NCBI RefSeq assembly: GCF_028471945.1
Contig: NZ_CP110128.1
Coordinates: forward strand, 5,731,001-5,795,000
Length of the DNA stretch: 64,000 nt
Origin: Pseudomonas sp. WJP1
Lineage (GTDB): Bacteria; Pseudomonadota; Gammaproteobacteria; Pseudomonadales; Pseudomonadaceae
Direction: 5' to 3'
In this document: positions 53,297-61,330 of the stretch, piece by piece
Position numbering within the stretch: the first letter of the stretch is position 1
Layout of the letters: each line of letters starts with the position of its first letter
Position numbers and translations under genes: made by a program
The notes under the pieces: model-generated
Databases searched by the model: none
What the model saw: the letters and a program-made list of their open reading frames with translations, nothing else
What the model was told of the DNA's origin: nothing

Positions 53297-53433
53297 GATC
53301 TGCAAGCGCTGGCCAGTGGCAAAACGGTGATGATTGACGGCCAGACCGAAGTCACCCGCGACCTGATGGCCGCTCGTCAGGTCGAAGGTTTGCAGATGAT
53401 TTGCCAAGCCTTCCATATGAGGCTATCGAATAG
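53297..53433 (+). pseudogene. pobA: pobA deletion remnant (4-hydroxybenzoate 3-monooxygenase)
   Basis: Translation from 53297 gives DLQALASGKTVMIDGQTEVT followed by RDLMAAR, matching PobA at roughly residues 87-125 (DLKxLxGGKTVxVYGQTEVTRDLM). In another frame, 53407-53433 reads SLPYEAIE then stop, which is the PobA C-terminus (LPYEEIE). About 270 internal residues and most of the N-terminus are missing, and the two parts are out of frame. This is a decayed gene next to its own regulator type. The 372-bp stretch 53137-53508 holds this remnant and no other gene. Confidence 0.8.
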
Positions 53434-53508
53434 CTTCCTACCGACTTAAACTGGCGAGCATCCGCTCGCCTTGCCTCTGGCGGGTCCACCACTGCCGCAG
53501 GTTTACCC

Positions 53509-55026
53509 GTGACCAATCTCCACCAGCCTGAATTGCCCAAACCGGCCATCCGCAGCGTGCTGATCGCGCTGATGCTGGCGATTTTCCTCGGTGCGCTGGA
53601 CCAGACCATCGTGGCCGTGTCGATGCCGGCCATTTCCGCGCAGTTCAAGGACGTCAGCCTGCTGGCCTGGGTGATTTCCGGCTACATGGTGGCGATGACG
53701 GTGGCCGTGCCGATCTACGGCAAATTGGGCGACCTGTATGGCCGACGCAAATTGATGCTGTTCGGCATGGGCCTGTTCACCCTGGCGTCGCTGTTCTGCG
53801 GCATGGCCCAGAGCATGGAGCAGCTGGTGCTGGCGCGCATTCTCCAGGGGATAGGTGCCGGTGGCATGATCTCGGTCAGCCAGGCGATCATCGGCGATAT
53901 CGTGCCGCCCCGCGAGCGCGGCCGTTACCAGGGCTACTTCAGCAGCATGTATGCGGTGGCCAGCGTCGCCGGCCCGGTGCTGGGCGGGTACATGACCGAA
54001 TACCTGTCCTGGCGCTGGGTCTTCCTGATCAACCTGCCGCTGGGGCTGGGGGCGTGGCTGGTGGCCAATCGCACGCTGGTGGGCTTGCCGGTTCCGCAAC
54101 GCAAGCCGGTGATCGATTACCTCGGTACCCTGTTGATGATCATCGGGCTGACGGCCCTGTTGCTGGGCATCACCCAGTTCGGCCAGGGCCATTCCTGGCG
54201 CAGTGCCGAGGTATTGGGGTTGCTGGCTTGTGCGGCAGCAGTGCTGGGCCTGTTCGTGCTGCATGAACGACGGACGTCGGAACCCTTGCTACCGATGCAC
54301 CTGTTTGCCAACCGCAATGCAATCCTGTGCTGGTGCACGATTTTCTTCACCAGCTTCCAGGCCATCTCGTTGATCGTGCTGATGCCCCTGCGATTCCAGA
54401 GTGTCACCGGTGCCGGTGCGGACAGCGCCGCCCTGCACCTGCTGCCCCTGGCCATGGGCTTGCCGATCGGTGCGTATTTCGCCGGCCGCCGTACCTCCGT
54501 GACCGGGCGCTACAAACCGATGATCCTGACTGGCGCCGTGCTCATGCCCTTGTCGATCCTCGGCATGGCGTTCAGCCCGCCCCAGGCCTTTTTGCTGAGC
54601 AGCCTGTTCATGCTGTTGTGCGGAATCGCCTCGGGCATGCAGTTTCCGACCTCCCTGGTCGGCACGCAGAACTCGGTGCAACAGCGTGACATCGGCGTTG
54701 CCACCAGCACCACCAACCTGTTCCGCTCATTGGGCGGTGCGGTGGGCGTGGCGTTGATGTCGGCGCTGTTGCTGGCGTTGTTGCAGGATTCGAGCTTCGC
54801 CCATCTGGCCGGCTCTTCGCTGATGGCCGAAGGTCACTCGGGGAATGTATTGCTGGACGGCCTGAACGCCGCGCCGGGGGATGCGCAGGATGTCTTGCGC
54901 GCGGAACTGCTGCTGACGTTCAGGCATTTGCTGATGGTGAGTGCGGCGGTGTCGCTGCTGGGGCTGGCAGCGGCGATCGCCATGCCGAATATGCTGTTGC
55001 GCGGACGCGAAGACCGAGACTTGTAG
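53509..55026 (+). CDS. DHA2 (EmrB/QacA) family MFS drug exporter
   Basis: This 505-residue proton-driven exporter has 14 predicted helices. The DHA motifs are LGALDQTIVAVSMP in helix 1 (the motif D1 Asp), GDLYGRRKLML in loop 2-3, and GYMVAMTVAVPIYGKLG. The start is GTG 53509. The gene is unlinked to an obvious regulator; its substrate is unknown. It lies directly downstream of the pobA remnant. Confidence 0.9.
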   Translation: MTNLHQPELPKPAIRSVLIALMLAIFLGALDQTIVAVSMPAISAQFKDVSLLAWVISGYMVAMTVAVPIYGKLGDLYGRRKLMLFGMGLFTLASLFCGMAQSMEQLVLARILQGIGAGGMISVSQAIIGDIVPPRERGRYQGYFSSMYAVASVAGPVLGGYMTEYLSWRWVFLINLPLGLGAWLVANRTLVGLPVPQRKPVIDYLGTLLMIIGLTALLLGITQFGQGHSWRSAEVLGLLACAAAVLGLFVLHERRTSEPLLPMHLFANRNAILCWCTIFFTSFQAISLIVLMPLRFQSVTGAGADSAALHLLPLAMGLPIGAYFAGRRTSVTGRYKPMILTGAVLMPLSILGMAFSPPQAFLLSSLFMLLCGIASGMQFPTSLVGTQNSVQQRDIGVATSTTNLFRSLGGAVGVALMSALLLALLQDSSFAHLAGSSLMAEGHSGNVLLDGLNAAPGDAQDVLRAELLLTFRHLLMVSAAVSLLGLAAAIAMPNMLLRGREDRDL

Positions 55027-55111
55027 GAGCCAGGCTTGCCGGCGAAGAACGATTACGCGGTACATCAGATACACTGCGGCGCCTGGTTCGCGGGCAAGCC
55101 TCGCTCCTACA
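55022..55111. repeat. REPIN, 'GCGGGCAAGCC' class, diverged left arm
   Basis: The left arm 55022-55046 has GGAGCCAGGCTTGCCGGCGA (two changes) and the right arm 55087-55111 has GCGGGCAAGCCTCGCTCCTA. It begins within the stop region of the exporter gene and lies between convergent genes. Confidence 0.85.
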
Positions 55112-55122
55112 GGTCTGTGATC

Positions 55123-55971
55123 TCAAGGGCTGTAATACCCCACAGCCACCAGGAAATGCCCGACCTTTTTCAGGTAGGCATGCTTGTTCTCGACCTTCCC
55201 GGTCACCGGGTTTTTCCAGCGGTACTCATACTCGCCGTAATCCTGTTGCGCGATCAGCGCCAGCATCGGCTCCCCTACCGGCTTTCCATCCGGATCAGTG
55301 ATCTTGCTGAAATCGGTGTTGATCAACCGCAAGTTGGTGCCGTGGGCGACGTAGCGCCGGGTATCGAGGTCGACGACGAATACATACAGATCATCCTGCA
55401 GGTAGCCACCCTTCAGGGAGTTGATCGCTTTCAGGGTGCCCTTCTCGTCCTTGGCCAGGTCCGTCGCTGCCTTGTTCAGCAAGGCCATGGCCTGTTCCGC
55501 CGAAGCCCGCGGCAGGTAGTAGCCGACTGCGAGGATTCGCTGACCGACACGCTGGTAGTAGACATGCTTGCGCTCTACCTTGCCGTCAGACCAGTTTTGC
55601 CAACGGTACTCCGCCTGCTGGATGCCGTTGCCCTCGGGCACTTTCAGCGCATCCTTGAAAGCTTTTTGCAGATCAGGCCCGAGCACATCCGACACATCCC
55701 GGCCAATCAGCGCCGCCGATGGCCCGCCGCTGGCGAGCATTACACCCTTGGTATCGACCACGAAGACATACCGGTCCTGGTCGACGAACTCACCCTGGCG
55801 GCTGAAGGCGGCGAAGGCCTTGTCGCCATTGTCGTGATAGTAGGCCAGGGCTTTTTCCAGCAAGGCGATGGCGGCCTGGCTGTCAGCCTTTTCGGTTCCG
55901 GCAGCCTGAACCTGGCCCAGGCACATCAGCAGCATGCCGCACAGCCAGGCCAACTTGTGCACAACTCCCAT
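55123..55971 (-). CDS. secreted twin single-Cache protein
   Basis: This 282-residue protein has a signal peptide (residues 1-23) and then two single-Cache (sCache_2-type) domains in tandem, at about 28-150 and 155-282. Each has the pattern of a YVFVVD strand followed by a GEYEYRW or AEYRWQNW segment and ends in AVGYY. There is no transmembrane or signalling domain. A free-standing periplasmic ligand binder is inferred, possibly one that hands its ligand to a receptor or kinase. Confidence 0.82.
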   Translation of the reverse strand: MGVVHKLAWLCGMLLMCLGQVQAAGTEKADSQAAIALLEKALAYYHDNGDKAFAAFSRQGEFVDQDRYVFVVDTKGVMLASGGPSAALIGRDVSDVLGPDLQKAFKDALKVPEGNGIQQAEYRWQNWSDGKVERKHVYYQRVGQRILAVGYYLPRASAEQAMALLNKAATDLAKDEKGTLKAINSLKGGYLQDDLYVFVVDLDTRRYVAHGTNLRLINTDFSKITDPDGKPVGEPMLALIAQQDYGEYEYRWKNPVTGKVENKHAYLKKVGHFLVAVGYYSP

Positions 55972-56062
55972 GGCGCGTCCCTCGTTCCTTTAGATGTTTG
56001 AAGGAGCGTAGACGGCAATGGCGCATGCAGGGACATTCAGCGAATCGAGGTGCACAAGGGGA

Positions 56063-56086
56063 TCATTCCCGGCGAACCGGGAATGA
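56063..56086 (-). terminator. hairpin after the coiled-coil gene
   Basis: TCATTCCCGG-CGAA-CCGGGAATGA is a perfect 10-bp stem with a 4-nt loop, 9 bp past the coiled-coil stop. The T-tract is weak. Confidence 0.5.
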
Positions 56087-56094
56087 GGCAGGGC

Positions 56095-56967
56095 TTATTG
56101 GCGAGTGCGCAGCTGCTGTTGCAGGTTCTGGATCTGCGCTTGCAAGCTGTTGATGGTCCGGGTGACCTGGCTACGAAAGGCATCGAACTCAGCGGTGCTT
56201 GCGCCTTGAGGGGCGCCGGGACGGTTGTCCTGCTGGCTCTTGAGGACGACGATGTCCTGTTCCAGGCGGTCGATGGCGGCGTTCGGATTGCCCTGTTTCT
56301 TCAGCGCCGTGATGTCAGCGCCCAGGCTCTTCAGTTGCGCGTCGAATTTCTCGGTGTCCGCCGGGGTATTTTTCAGCGTGGTCAGTTCAGTGCCCAAGGC
56401 TTTGACCTGCTCCTGCACCTGCGCATTGGCCTTCTGCTGCTCGGTGTCCTGTGCGGCAATCTGGGCCAGGCGCTTGTCCAGCTCACTGGTTTGCGCGGTC
56501 ATCTGCGCCAGGCGCTTGTCCAGGTCCGAGGCCTGGCCGGCGACGCCCTGCTGTTGCTTGCCCTGGTCCTGCAACTGGCTTTGCAGCTGGCGGATTTGCA
56601 GCTTCAGCGCCTCGCTGTCGGTGCTGACATTGGTCTGGCTGGCGACCACCTTGCCGGAAATATCCTGCAGGCGCCCCGCCGCTTCTTCACTGATTCGCGC
56701 AAAGCTTTCCTGGGTTGCCACCAGCTGTTGCTCCATCAGCGAAATCTGCTGGAAGCTCCACCAGGCAAGGCCCGCGAAGGCAAAGAACAAGGCGCCGACC
56801 AGTGCCCACAACGGGCCGGTGCTTGCCGCCTTGACCTTGACCACGGGCGGTGTACGCGAATGCACGGTGGTGCGAGTGCTCTTCGGGAAATCATCGTCAT
56901 CGAGGATGTCTGCACGCAGGCTCGGTACATCGTCGAAGTCATCGTTGGCATCGTTACGCATGGACAT
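56095..56967 (-). CDS. single-pass membrane protein with long coiled coil
   Basis: This 290-residue protein has a cytoplasmic acidic N-terminus (MSMRNDANDDFDDVPSLRAD), one membrane helix (about 50-70) and a long periplasmic coiled coil rich in Gln, Ala and Leu (for example ASDLDKRLAQMTAQTSELDK, a repeated unit), ending NLQQQLRTRQ. A structural or spacer role in the envelope is plausible; no enzyme motif is seen. A 49-residue upstream extension was rejected. Confidence 0.8.
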   Translation of the reverse strand: MSMRNDANDDFDDVPSLRADILDDDDFPKSTRTTVHSRTPPVVKVKAASTGPLWALVGALFFAFAGLAWWSFQQISLMEQQLVATQESFARISEEAAGRLQDISGKVVASQTNVSTDSEALKLQIRQLQSQLQDQGKQQQGVAGQASDLDKRLAQMTAQTSELDKRLAQIAAQDTEQQKANAQVQEQVKALGTELTTLKNTPADTEKFDAQLKSLGADITALKKQGNPNAAIDRLEQDIVVLKSQQDNRPGAPQGASTAEFDAFRSQVTRTINSLQAQIQNLQQQLRTRQ

Positions 56968-57073
56968 TGACTCAACCTTTGTGAAACGCGGTGATGGCTT
57001 GATGCGGCGCAGTATACCCCCATGGCCGCAACCATTGACCCTGAACCCGAACCTCGGTTCAGTGAACCCGGTG

Positions 57074-58066
57074 TCAGCGAATGTCCTGAGCCTTCCACCA
57101 GGCGCAAAACTCATCGAGCGCCGTCCAGAGACTGACCTTGGGGTCGTAGTCCAGATAATGCCGGGCGCGACTGATATCCAGGGTGAAATTTTTCTTCATG
57201 ACCTGCATGCCCAGTCGCGACAGGGTCGGCTCGGGACGTCCCGGCCACAACTTGCAAAACCCCTCATTGAGCGCCGCGACGGTGTAGCCCAGGCCGTAGG
57301 AACGGTAGCGCGTCACTTGTGGGACTTCCATTTTGCGCATGACGTAATTGACCACGTCCCACAACGGGATCGGCGCTCCGTTGCTGATGTTGTACACCTT
57401 GCCCAAGGCTGAACCGCTGGCCAGCAAACTGCTGAGCAACGCTTCATTGAGGTTGTGCACACTGGTGAAGTCGACCTTGTTCAAACCGTTGCCGATGATC
57501 GCCAGGCGCCCCTTGCGCTGCATGTTGAGCAAGCGCGGAAAGATGCTCATGTCACCTGCCCCGGTCACGAAACGCGGGCGTAGCGCCAGGGTTTCGAGGC
57601 CAAATTCCTGGGCGCCGAAGACTTTTTGCTCGGCCAGGTACTTGGTCGCGGCGTACGGGTGCTTGAAGCGTTTTGGCACCTGCTCTTCGGTCAGCCCCAG
57701 GTGATCGCGGCCATCGAAATAGATCGATGGCGACGACAGGTGCACCAGGCGCCGCACCCGCTGTTTCAGGCAGGCTTCGACCACATTCTCGGTGACCTGG
57801 ACGTTGCCCAGGTGGAAGTCCTGATAACGCCCCCACAGGCCAACGGCACCGGCGCAATGCACTACGGCCTCGACCCCGGAACACAGGTCGCGTGCCAGCA
57901 GCGGGTCGTTCAAGTCGCCCTGGATGAACTCGGCGCCACGGCGCACCAGATGCTCCACACTTTCGGCCCGGCGACCGTTGACCCGCACGTCCAGGCCCTG
58001 CTCCAGGGCGAAACGCGCAAAGCGCCCGCCAATGAAGCCGCTTGCGCCGGTGACCAGAATCTTCAT
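57074..58066 (-). CDS. NAD-dependent epimerase/dehydratase, extended SDR
   Basis: This 330-residue enzyme has the nucleotide-binding GASGFIGGRF near the start and the catalytic pair YAATK (Tyr...Lys) after SSPSIYFDG, with a Ser upstream in HLSSPS. It most resembles 3-beta-hydroxysteroid dehydrogenase-like SDRs. The substrate is unknown. It is convergent with the coiled-coil gene's upstream region and precedes argP. Confidence 0.87.
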   Translation of the reverse strand: MKILVTGASGFIGGRFARFALEQGLDVRVNGRRAESVEHLVRRGAEFIQGDLNDPLLARDLCSGVEAVVHCAGAVGLWGRYQDFHLGNVQVTENVVEACLKQRVRRLVHLSSPSIYFDGRDHLGLTEEQVPKRFKHPYAATKYLAEQKVFGAQEFGLETLALRPRFVTGAGDMSIFPRLLNMQRKGRLAIIGNGLNKVDFTSVHNLNEALLSSLLASGSALGKVYNISNGAPIPLWDVVNYVMRKMEVPQVTRYRSYGLGYTVAALNEGFCKLWPGRPEPTLSRLGMQVMKKNFTLDISRARHYLDYDPKVSLWTALDEFCAWWKAQDIR

Positions 58067-58122
58067 GTAGTGCTCCGAATATTTCGTTTTTTGCGTATTG
58101 CGTGAGGTCTTGACGCTGCCCG

Positions 58123-59016
58123 TCAGTCCAACGGCACCAACCATTGCCTGGACGCCTGTACCAATTGCTCGGTCAGCAACCCCAGCAACTGACCGCCATT
58201 GCGCCAATGATGCCAGTACAGCGGCACGTCGATCGGTTTATCTGGCAAAAGCTCCAGCAAAATGCCGCGCTCCAGTTGTTCGCGCACCTGCAGTTCCGGC
58301 ACCAGGCCCCAGCCAAGCCCAGCTTCGGTGAGGCGGATAAAGCCTTCGGACGATGGGCACAGGTGGTGTACGAAACCGCCATCGACGCCGAGGGATGCGA
58401 GGTAGCGATGCTGCAGGAAGTCGTCCGGGCCGAACACTAGCGCCGGGGTCCGGGCCAACTGATCGGCGCGCACGCCTCGAGGAAAGTGCCGGGCAATGAA
58501 GGCCGGGCTGGCCAACGCCCGGTAACGCATCGCCCCGAGCAATACGCTGCGCGCACCGGCTACCGGGCGCTCGCTGGCACACAGGCACGCCGCGACTTCG
58601 CCTGCGCGCATGCGCTTGAGGCCGACGGTCTGGTCTTCGACCACCAGATCCATCAACAGGTGTTGCTGCGCACAAAAATCCCCCACGGCCTGGGCCCACC
58701 AGGTCGCCAGGCTGTCGGCATTCAGGGCGATCCGCAGGCGTTCCGGCAGGCCCTCTTCGTCCAGCGCCGGCACCAGCGTCTGCAAATCCCGCTCAAGCAG
58801 ACGCACCTGCTGCACGTGGTTGAGCAGACGCCGGCCGAGCTCGGTCGGCGACGGCCGCGTGCCCCGCACCAACACCGGTTGGCCGACCCGCGCCTCGAGC
58901 AATTTGATGCGTTGGGAAATGGCCGATTGTGACAAACCCAACACCTGGGCTGCCCGCTCGAAACCTGCCTGCTCGACGACCGCGGCCAAGGCAGAGAGCA
59001 ATTTATAGTCGAACAT
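58123..59016 (-). CDS. argP: LysR-type regulator ArgP (IciA)
   Basis: This 297-residue regulator begins MFDYKLLSALAAVVEQAGFE with the DNA-binding helix AAQVLGLSQSAISQRIKLLE. ArgP senses arginine and lysine and controls the exporter argO. The divergent neighbours here are an ACT protein and a LysE/ArgO exporter, which fits. The upstream 40 residues of open frame were rejected. Confidence 0.88.
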   Translation of the reverse strand: MFDYKLLSALAAVVEQAGFERAAQVLGLSQSAISQRIKLLEARVGQPVLVRGTRPSPTELGRRLLNHVQQVRLLERDLQTLVPALDEEGLPERLRIALNADSLATWWAQAVGDFCAQQHLLMDLVVEDQTVGLKRMRAGEVAACLCASERPVAGARSVLLGAMRYRALASPAFIARHFPRGVRADQLARTPALVFGPDDFLQHRYLASLGVDGGFVHHLCPSSEGFIRLTEAGLGWGLVPELQVREQLERGILLELLPDKPIDVPLYWHHWRNGGQLLGLLTEQLVQASRQWLVPLD

Positions 59017-59111
59017 CAGTTTTCCTAATGAGCGATCAGCAATATTGGTTTTTCTTATACATGTTCCTACCGGAGAATGGCCAGCACGAACTCTTGCACA
59101 AGGATCCCCCC

Positions 59112-59513
59112 ATGGCTGGCGAAACTTCATTGGCAACGCTGCTGCGCAGCATGAGCCCGCAACTCAATGCCGGCGAATACGTGTTCTGCACCCTGGCCGA
59201 CGGCCAATTGCCCGCGGGCCTGGAAATCGTCGGCAGCTTTCGCGAGCAGGAAGGCCTGACCGTGATTGTCGAACGCTCCCGCGCCGAGCAGGCGGGCTTG
59301 AGCTTCGACTATGTCGCCGCGTGGATCACCCTGAATGTGCATTCGGCCCTTGAGGCGGTCGGTCTCACCGCGGCGTTCGCCACGGCCCTGGGCCAGGCCG
59401 GCATCAGCTGCAATGTGATCGCCGGTTACTACCACGACCATTTGTTTGTCGGCCAGGCCGACGCCGAGCGCGCCCTGCAGGTGCTGCGCAACCTGGCAGC
59501 CAACGCGGAGTAA
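59112..59513 (+). CDS. ACT domain protein
   Basis: This 133-residue protein begins MAGETSLATLLRSMSPQLNA and has two ACT-type halves: YVFCTLADGQLPAGLE with a short helix, then AAWITLNVHSALEAVGLTAA and QAGISCNVIAGYYHDHLFVG. ACT domains bind amino acids. It lies directly before the exporter gene (5 bp gap), so an amino-acid-responsive role in export is inferred. Confidence 0.83.
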   Translation: MAGETSLATLLRSMSPQLNAGEYVFCTLADGQLPAGLEIVGSFREQEGLTVIVERSRAEQAGLSFDYVAAWITLNVHSALEAVGLTAAFATALGQAGISCNVIAGYYHDHLFVGQADAERALQVLRNLAANAE

Positions 59514-59518
59514 AAAAC

Positions 59519-60121
59519 ATGTGGCAAAGCTATATCAACGGCCTGCTGGTGGCCTTCGGCCTGATCATGGCGATCGGCACGCAGAATGCCTTTGTACTGG
59601 CGCAAAGCCTGCGCCGCGAACATCACTTGCCGGTGGCGGCACTCTGCGTGGCCTGCGATGCCTTGCTGGTAGCTGCCGGAGTATTTGGCCTGGCGACCGT
59701 GCTGGCACAGAACCCCACCCTATTGGCCATCGCCCGTTGGGGTGGCGCGGCGTTTCTGGTGTGGTATGGCAGTCAGGCGTTGCGTCGGGCCTGCTCCAGA
59801 CAGAGCCTGCAACAGGGTGAAAGCCAGACCGTTCGTTCGCTGCGCGCGGTGATGCTCAGTGCGCTGGCGGTGACGCTGCTTAATCCGCATGTCTATCTGG
59901 ACACCGTTTTGCTGATCGGCTCCCTCGGCGCCCAACAGACAGAGCCCGGCGCTTATGTGGTGGGCGCAGCGAGTGCCTCATTGTTGTGGTTTTTCACCCT
60001 GGCGCTCGGCGCGGCATGGTTGGCGCCGTGGCTGGCCCGGCCGAGCACCTGGCGGATTCTTGACCTGTTGGTGGCGGTGATGATGTTCGCCGTAGCATTA
60101 CAGTTGATCAGCGCTGGCTGA
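59519..60121 (+). CDS. argO: LysE/ArgO-family amino-acid exporter
   Basis: This 200-residue protein has five or six membrane helices. The family signature GLIMAIGTQNAFVLAQSLRR is in helix 1 and TLLNPHVYLDTVLLIGSLG is in helix 4. It exports arginine or lysine from the cytoplasm. Divergent argP supports the assignment. Confidence 0.9.
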   Translation: MWQSYINGLLVAFGLIMAIGTQNAFVLAQSLRREHHLPVAALCVACDALLVAAGVFGLATVLAQNPTLLAIARWGGAAFLVWYGSQALRRACSRQSLQQGESQTVRSLRAVMLSALAVTLLNPHVYLDTVLLIGSLGAQQTEPGAYVVGAASASLLWFFTLALGAAWLAPWLARPSTWRILDLLVAVMMFAVALQLISAG

Positions 60122-60298
60122 TTTATTCCAAAAGGCTCTGGAACCTCTATTCCACACAGATGTTGCGTGGTTATGCCGCACCCCCGGTGCTATGATCCGA
60201 TCCGATGCGCCGCAAAGAGTACAAACTCCCCGGCGCTTGTCTGGCCGCCCGTGATCGGCCTTGCGCTCACCGCAACTGACCTGATTAGGAGAATCATA

Positions 60299-60895
60299 AT
60301 GGCTTTCGAATTGCCGCCGCTGCCGTACGCACACGATGCCCTGCAGCCGCACATTTCCAAGGAAACCCTGGAATTTCACCACGACAAGCACCACAACACC
60401 TATGTCGTGAACCTGAACAACCTGGTGCCTGGCACCGAGTTCGAAGGCAAGACCCTGGAAGAAATCGTCAAGACTTCCTCGGGCGGCATCTTCAACAACG
60501 CCGCTCAAGTGTGGAACCACACTTTCTACTGGAACTGCCTGGCGCCAAACGCCGGCGGTCAACCAACCGGCGCGCTGGCTGAAGCCATCAACGCCGCTTT
60601 CGGTTCGTTCGACAAGTTCAAGGAAGAGTTCAGCAAGACTTCCATCGGCACCTTCGGTTCCGGTTGGGGCTGGCTGGTGAAAAAGGCTGACGGTTCCCTG
60701 GCCCTGGCCAGCACCATCGGCGCCGGCAACCCGCTGACCAACGGCGACACTCCGCTGCTGACCTGCGACGTCTGGGAACACGCTTACTACATCGACTACC
60801 GCAACCTGCGTCCGAAGTACGTTGAAGCGTTCTGGAACCTGGTTAACTGGAAGTTCGTGGCTGAGCAGTTCGAAGGCAAAACCTTCACCGCTTAA
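60299..60895 (+). CDS. sodB: iron superoxide dismutase
   Basis: This 198-residue cytoplasmic enzyme dismutates superoxide. Metal ligands are His27 (EFHHDKHH), His in QVWNHTFYW, and Asp and His in CDVWEHAYY. The start at [15 protein letters not shown] is preceded by AGGAGA. It is the Fe type, as in other pseudomonads next to argO. Confidence 0.96.
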   Translation: MAFELPPLPYAHDALQPHISKETLEFHHDKHHNTYVVNLNNLVPGTEFEGKTLEEIVKTSSGGIFNNAAQVWNHTFYWNCLAPNAGGQPTGALAEAINAAFGSFDKFKEEFSKTSIGTFGSGWGWLVKKADGSLALASTIGAGNPLTNGDTPLLTCDVWEHAYYIDYRNLRPKYVEAFWNLVNWKFVAEQFEGKTFTA

Positions 60896-60909
60896 GCTCG
60901 ACGCTCCTG

Positions 60910-60941
60910 AAAAAAACCCGGCTTTCATGCCGGGTTTTTTT
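60910..60941 (+). terminator. Rho-independent terminator of sodB
   Basis: AACCCGGC and GCCGGGTT stem around TTTCAT, with A6 before and T7 after. Confidence 0.92.
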
Positions 60942-60963
60942 CGGTTCGAGAAATGAAGATCAT

Positions 60964-60994
60964 AAAAAAACCCGCTGACGAATCAGCGGGTTTT
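60964..60994 (-). terminator. terminator of purL operon
   Basis: CCCGCTGA and TCAGCGGG stem around a 4-nt loop. On the minus strand it is followed by a T7 run. It lies just after the NIF3-like gene. Confidence 0.88.
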
Positions 60995-61013
60995 CAGGGC
61001 GGTAATCAAAGGA

Positions 61014-61325
61014 TCAAAAATCCTCCAGTCGCCACACCTCATAAGCCGGTGTCTCATAGGGGTGACTTTGTTTCAAAGCCGCCACCACCGAGCGGATCAA
61101 CTCATCGGCCACCACAAGTTCAACCTTCCATTCCTCGACCTGCTCGACCTGCCCTTCCTCGCCAATGAACGGCTGGCTACCGTCCAGAGGGCGAAACTGA
61201 CCAAGCCCCAGCACTTGCCATGAACAGTGGTCGTAAGCGCCGATCCGTCCGCCACCAGCGGCGAATACGGCACTCTTGACCCCATCGACATGACTGTCGG
61301 GAACAAAAAAGCTGAGCTTGTACAC
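61014..61325 (-). CDS. NIF3/YqfO-like C-terminal domain protein
   Basis: This 103-residue protein matches the YqfO insert domain of the NIF3 family: KLSFFVPDSHVDGVKSAVF, then GAYDHCSWQVLGLGQF, then SHPYETPAYEV. GTG at 61325 (VYKLSFF) is favoured; an ATG at 61343 would overlap purL. The gene follows purL in the same direction with a 5-bp gap. The function is unclear; related proteins bind metal or act in trafficking. Confidence 0.8.
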   Translation of the reverse strand: MYKLSFFVPDSHVDGVKSAVFAAGGGRIGAYDHCSWQVLGLGQFRPLDGSQPFIGEEGQVEQVEEWKVELVVADELIRSVVAALKQSHPYETPAYEVWRLEDF

Positions 61326-61330
61326 GGCTC

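Noticed and set aside
53099..53449. 116-residue open frame over the pobA remnant
   Set aside because: Its only recognisable part is a PobA fragment and it begins inside the pobR promoter and N-terminus, so it is not an intact gene.
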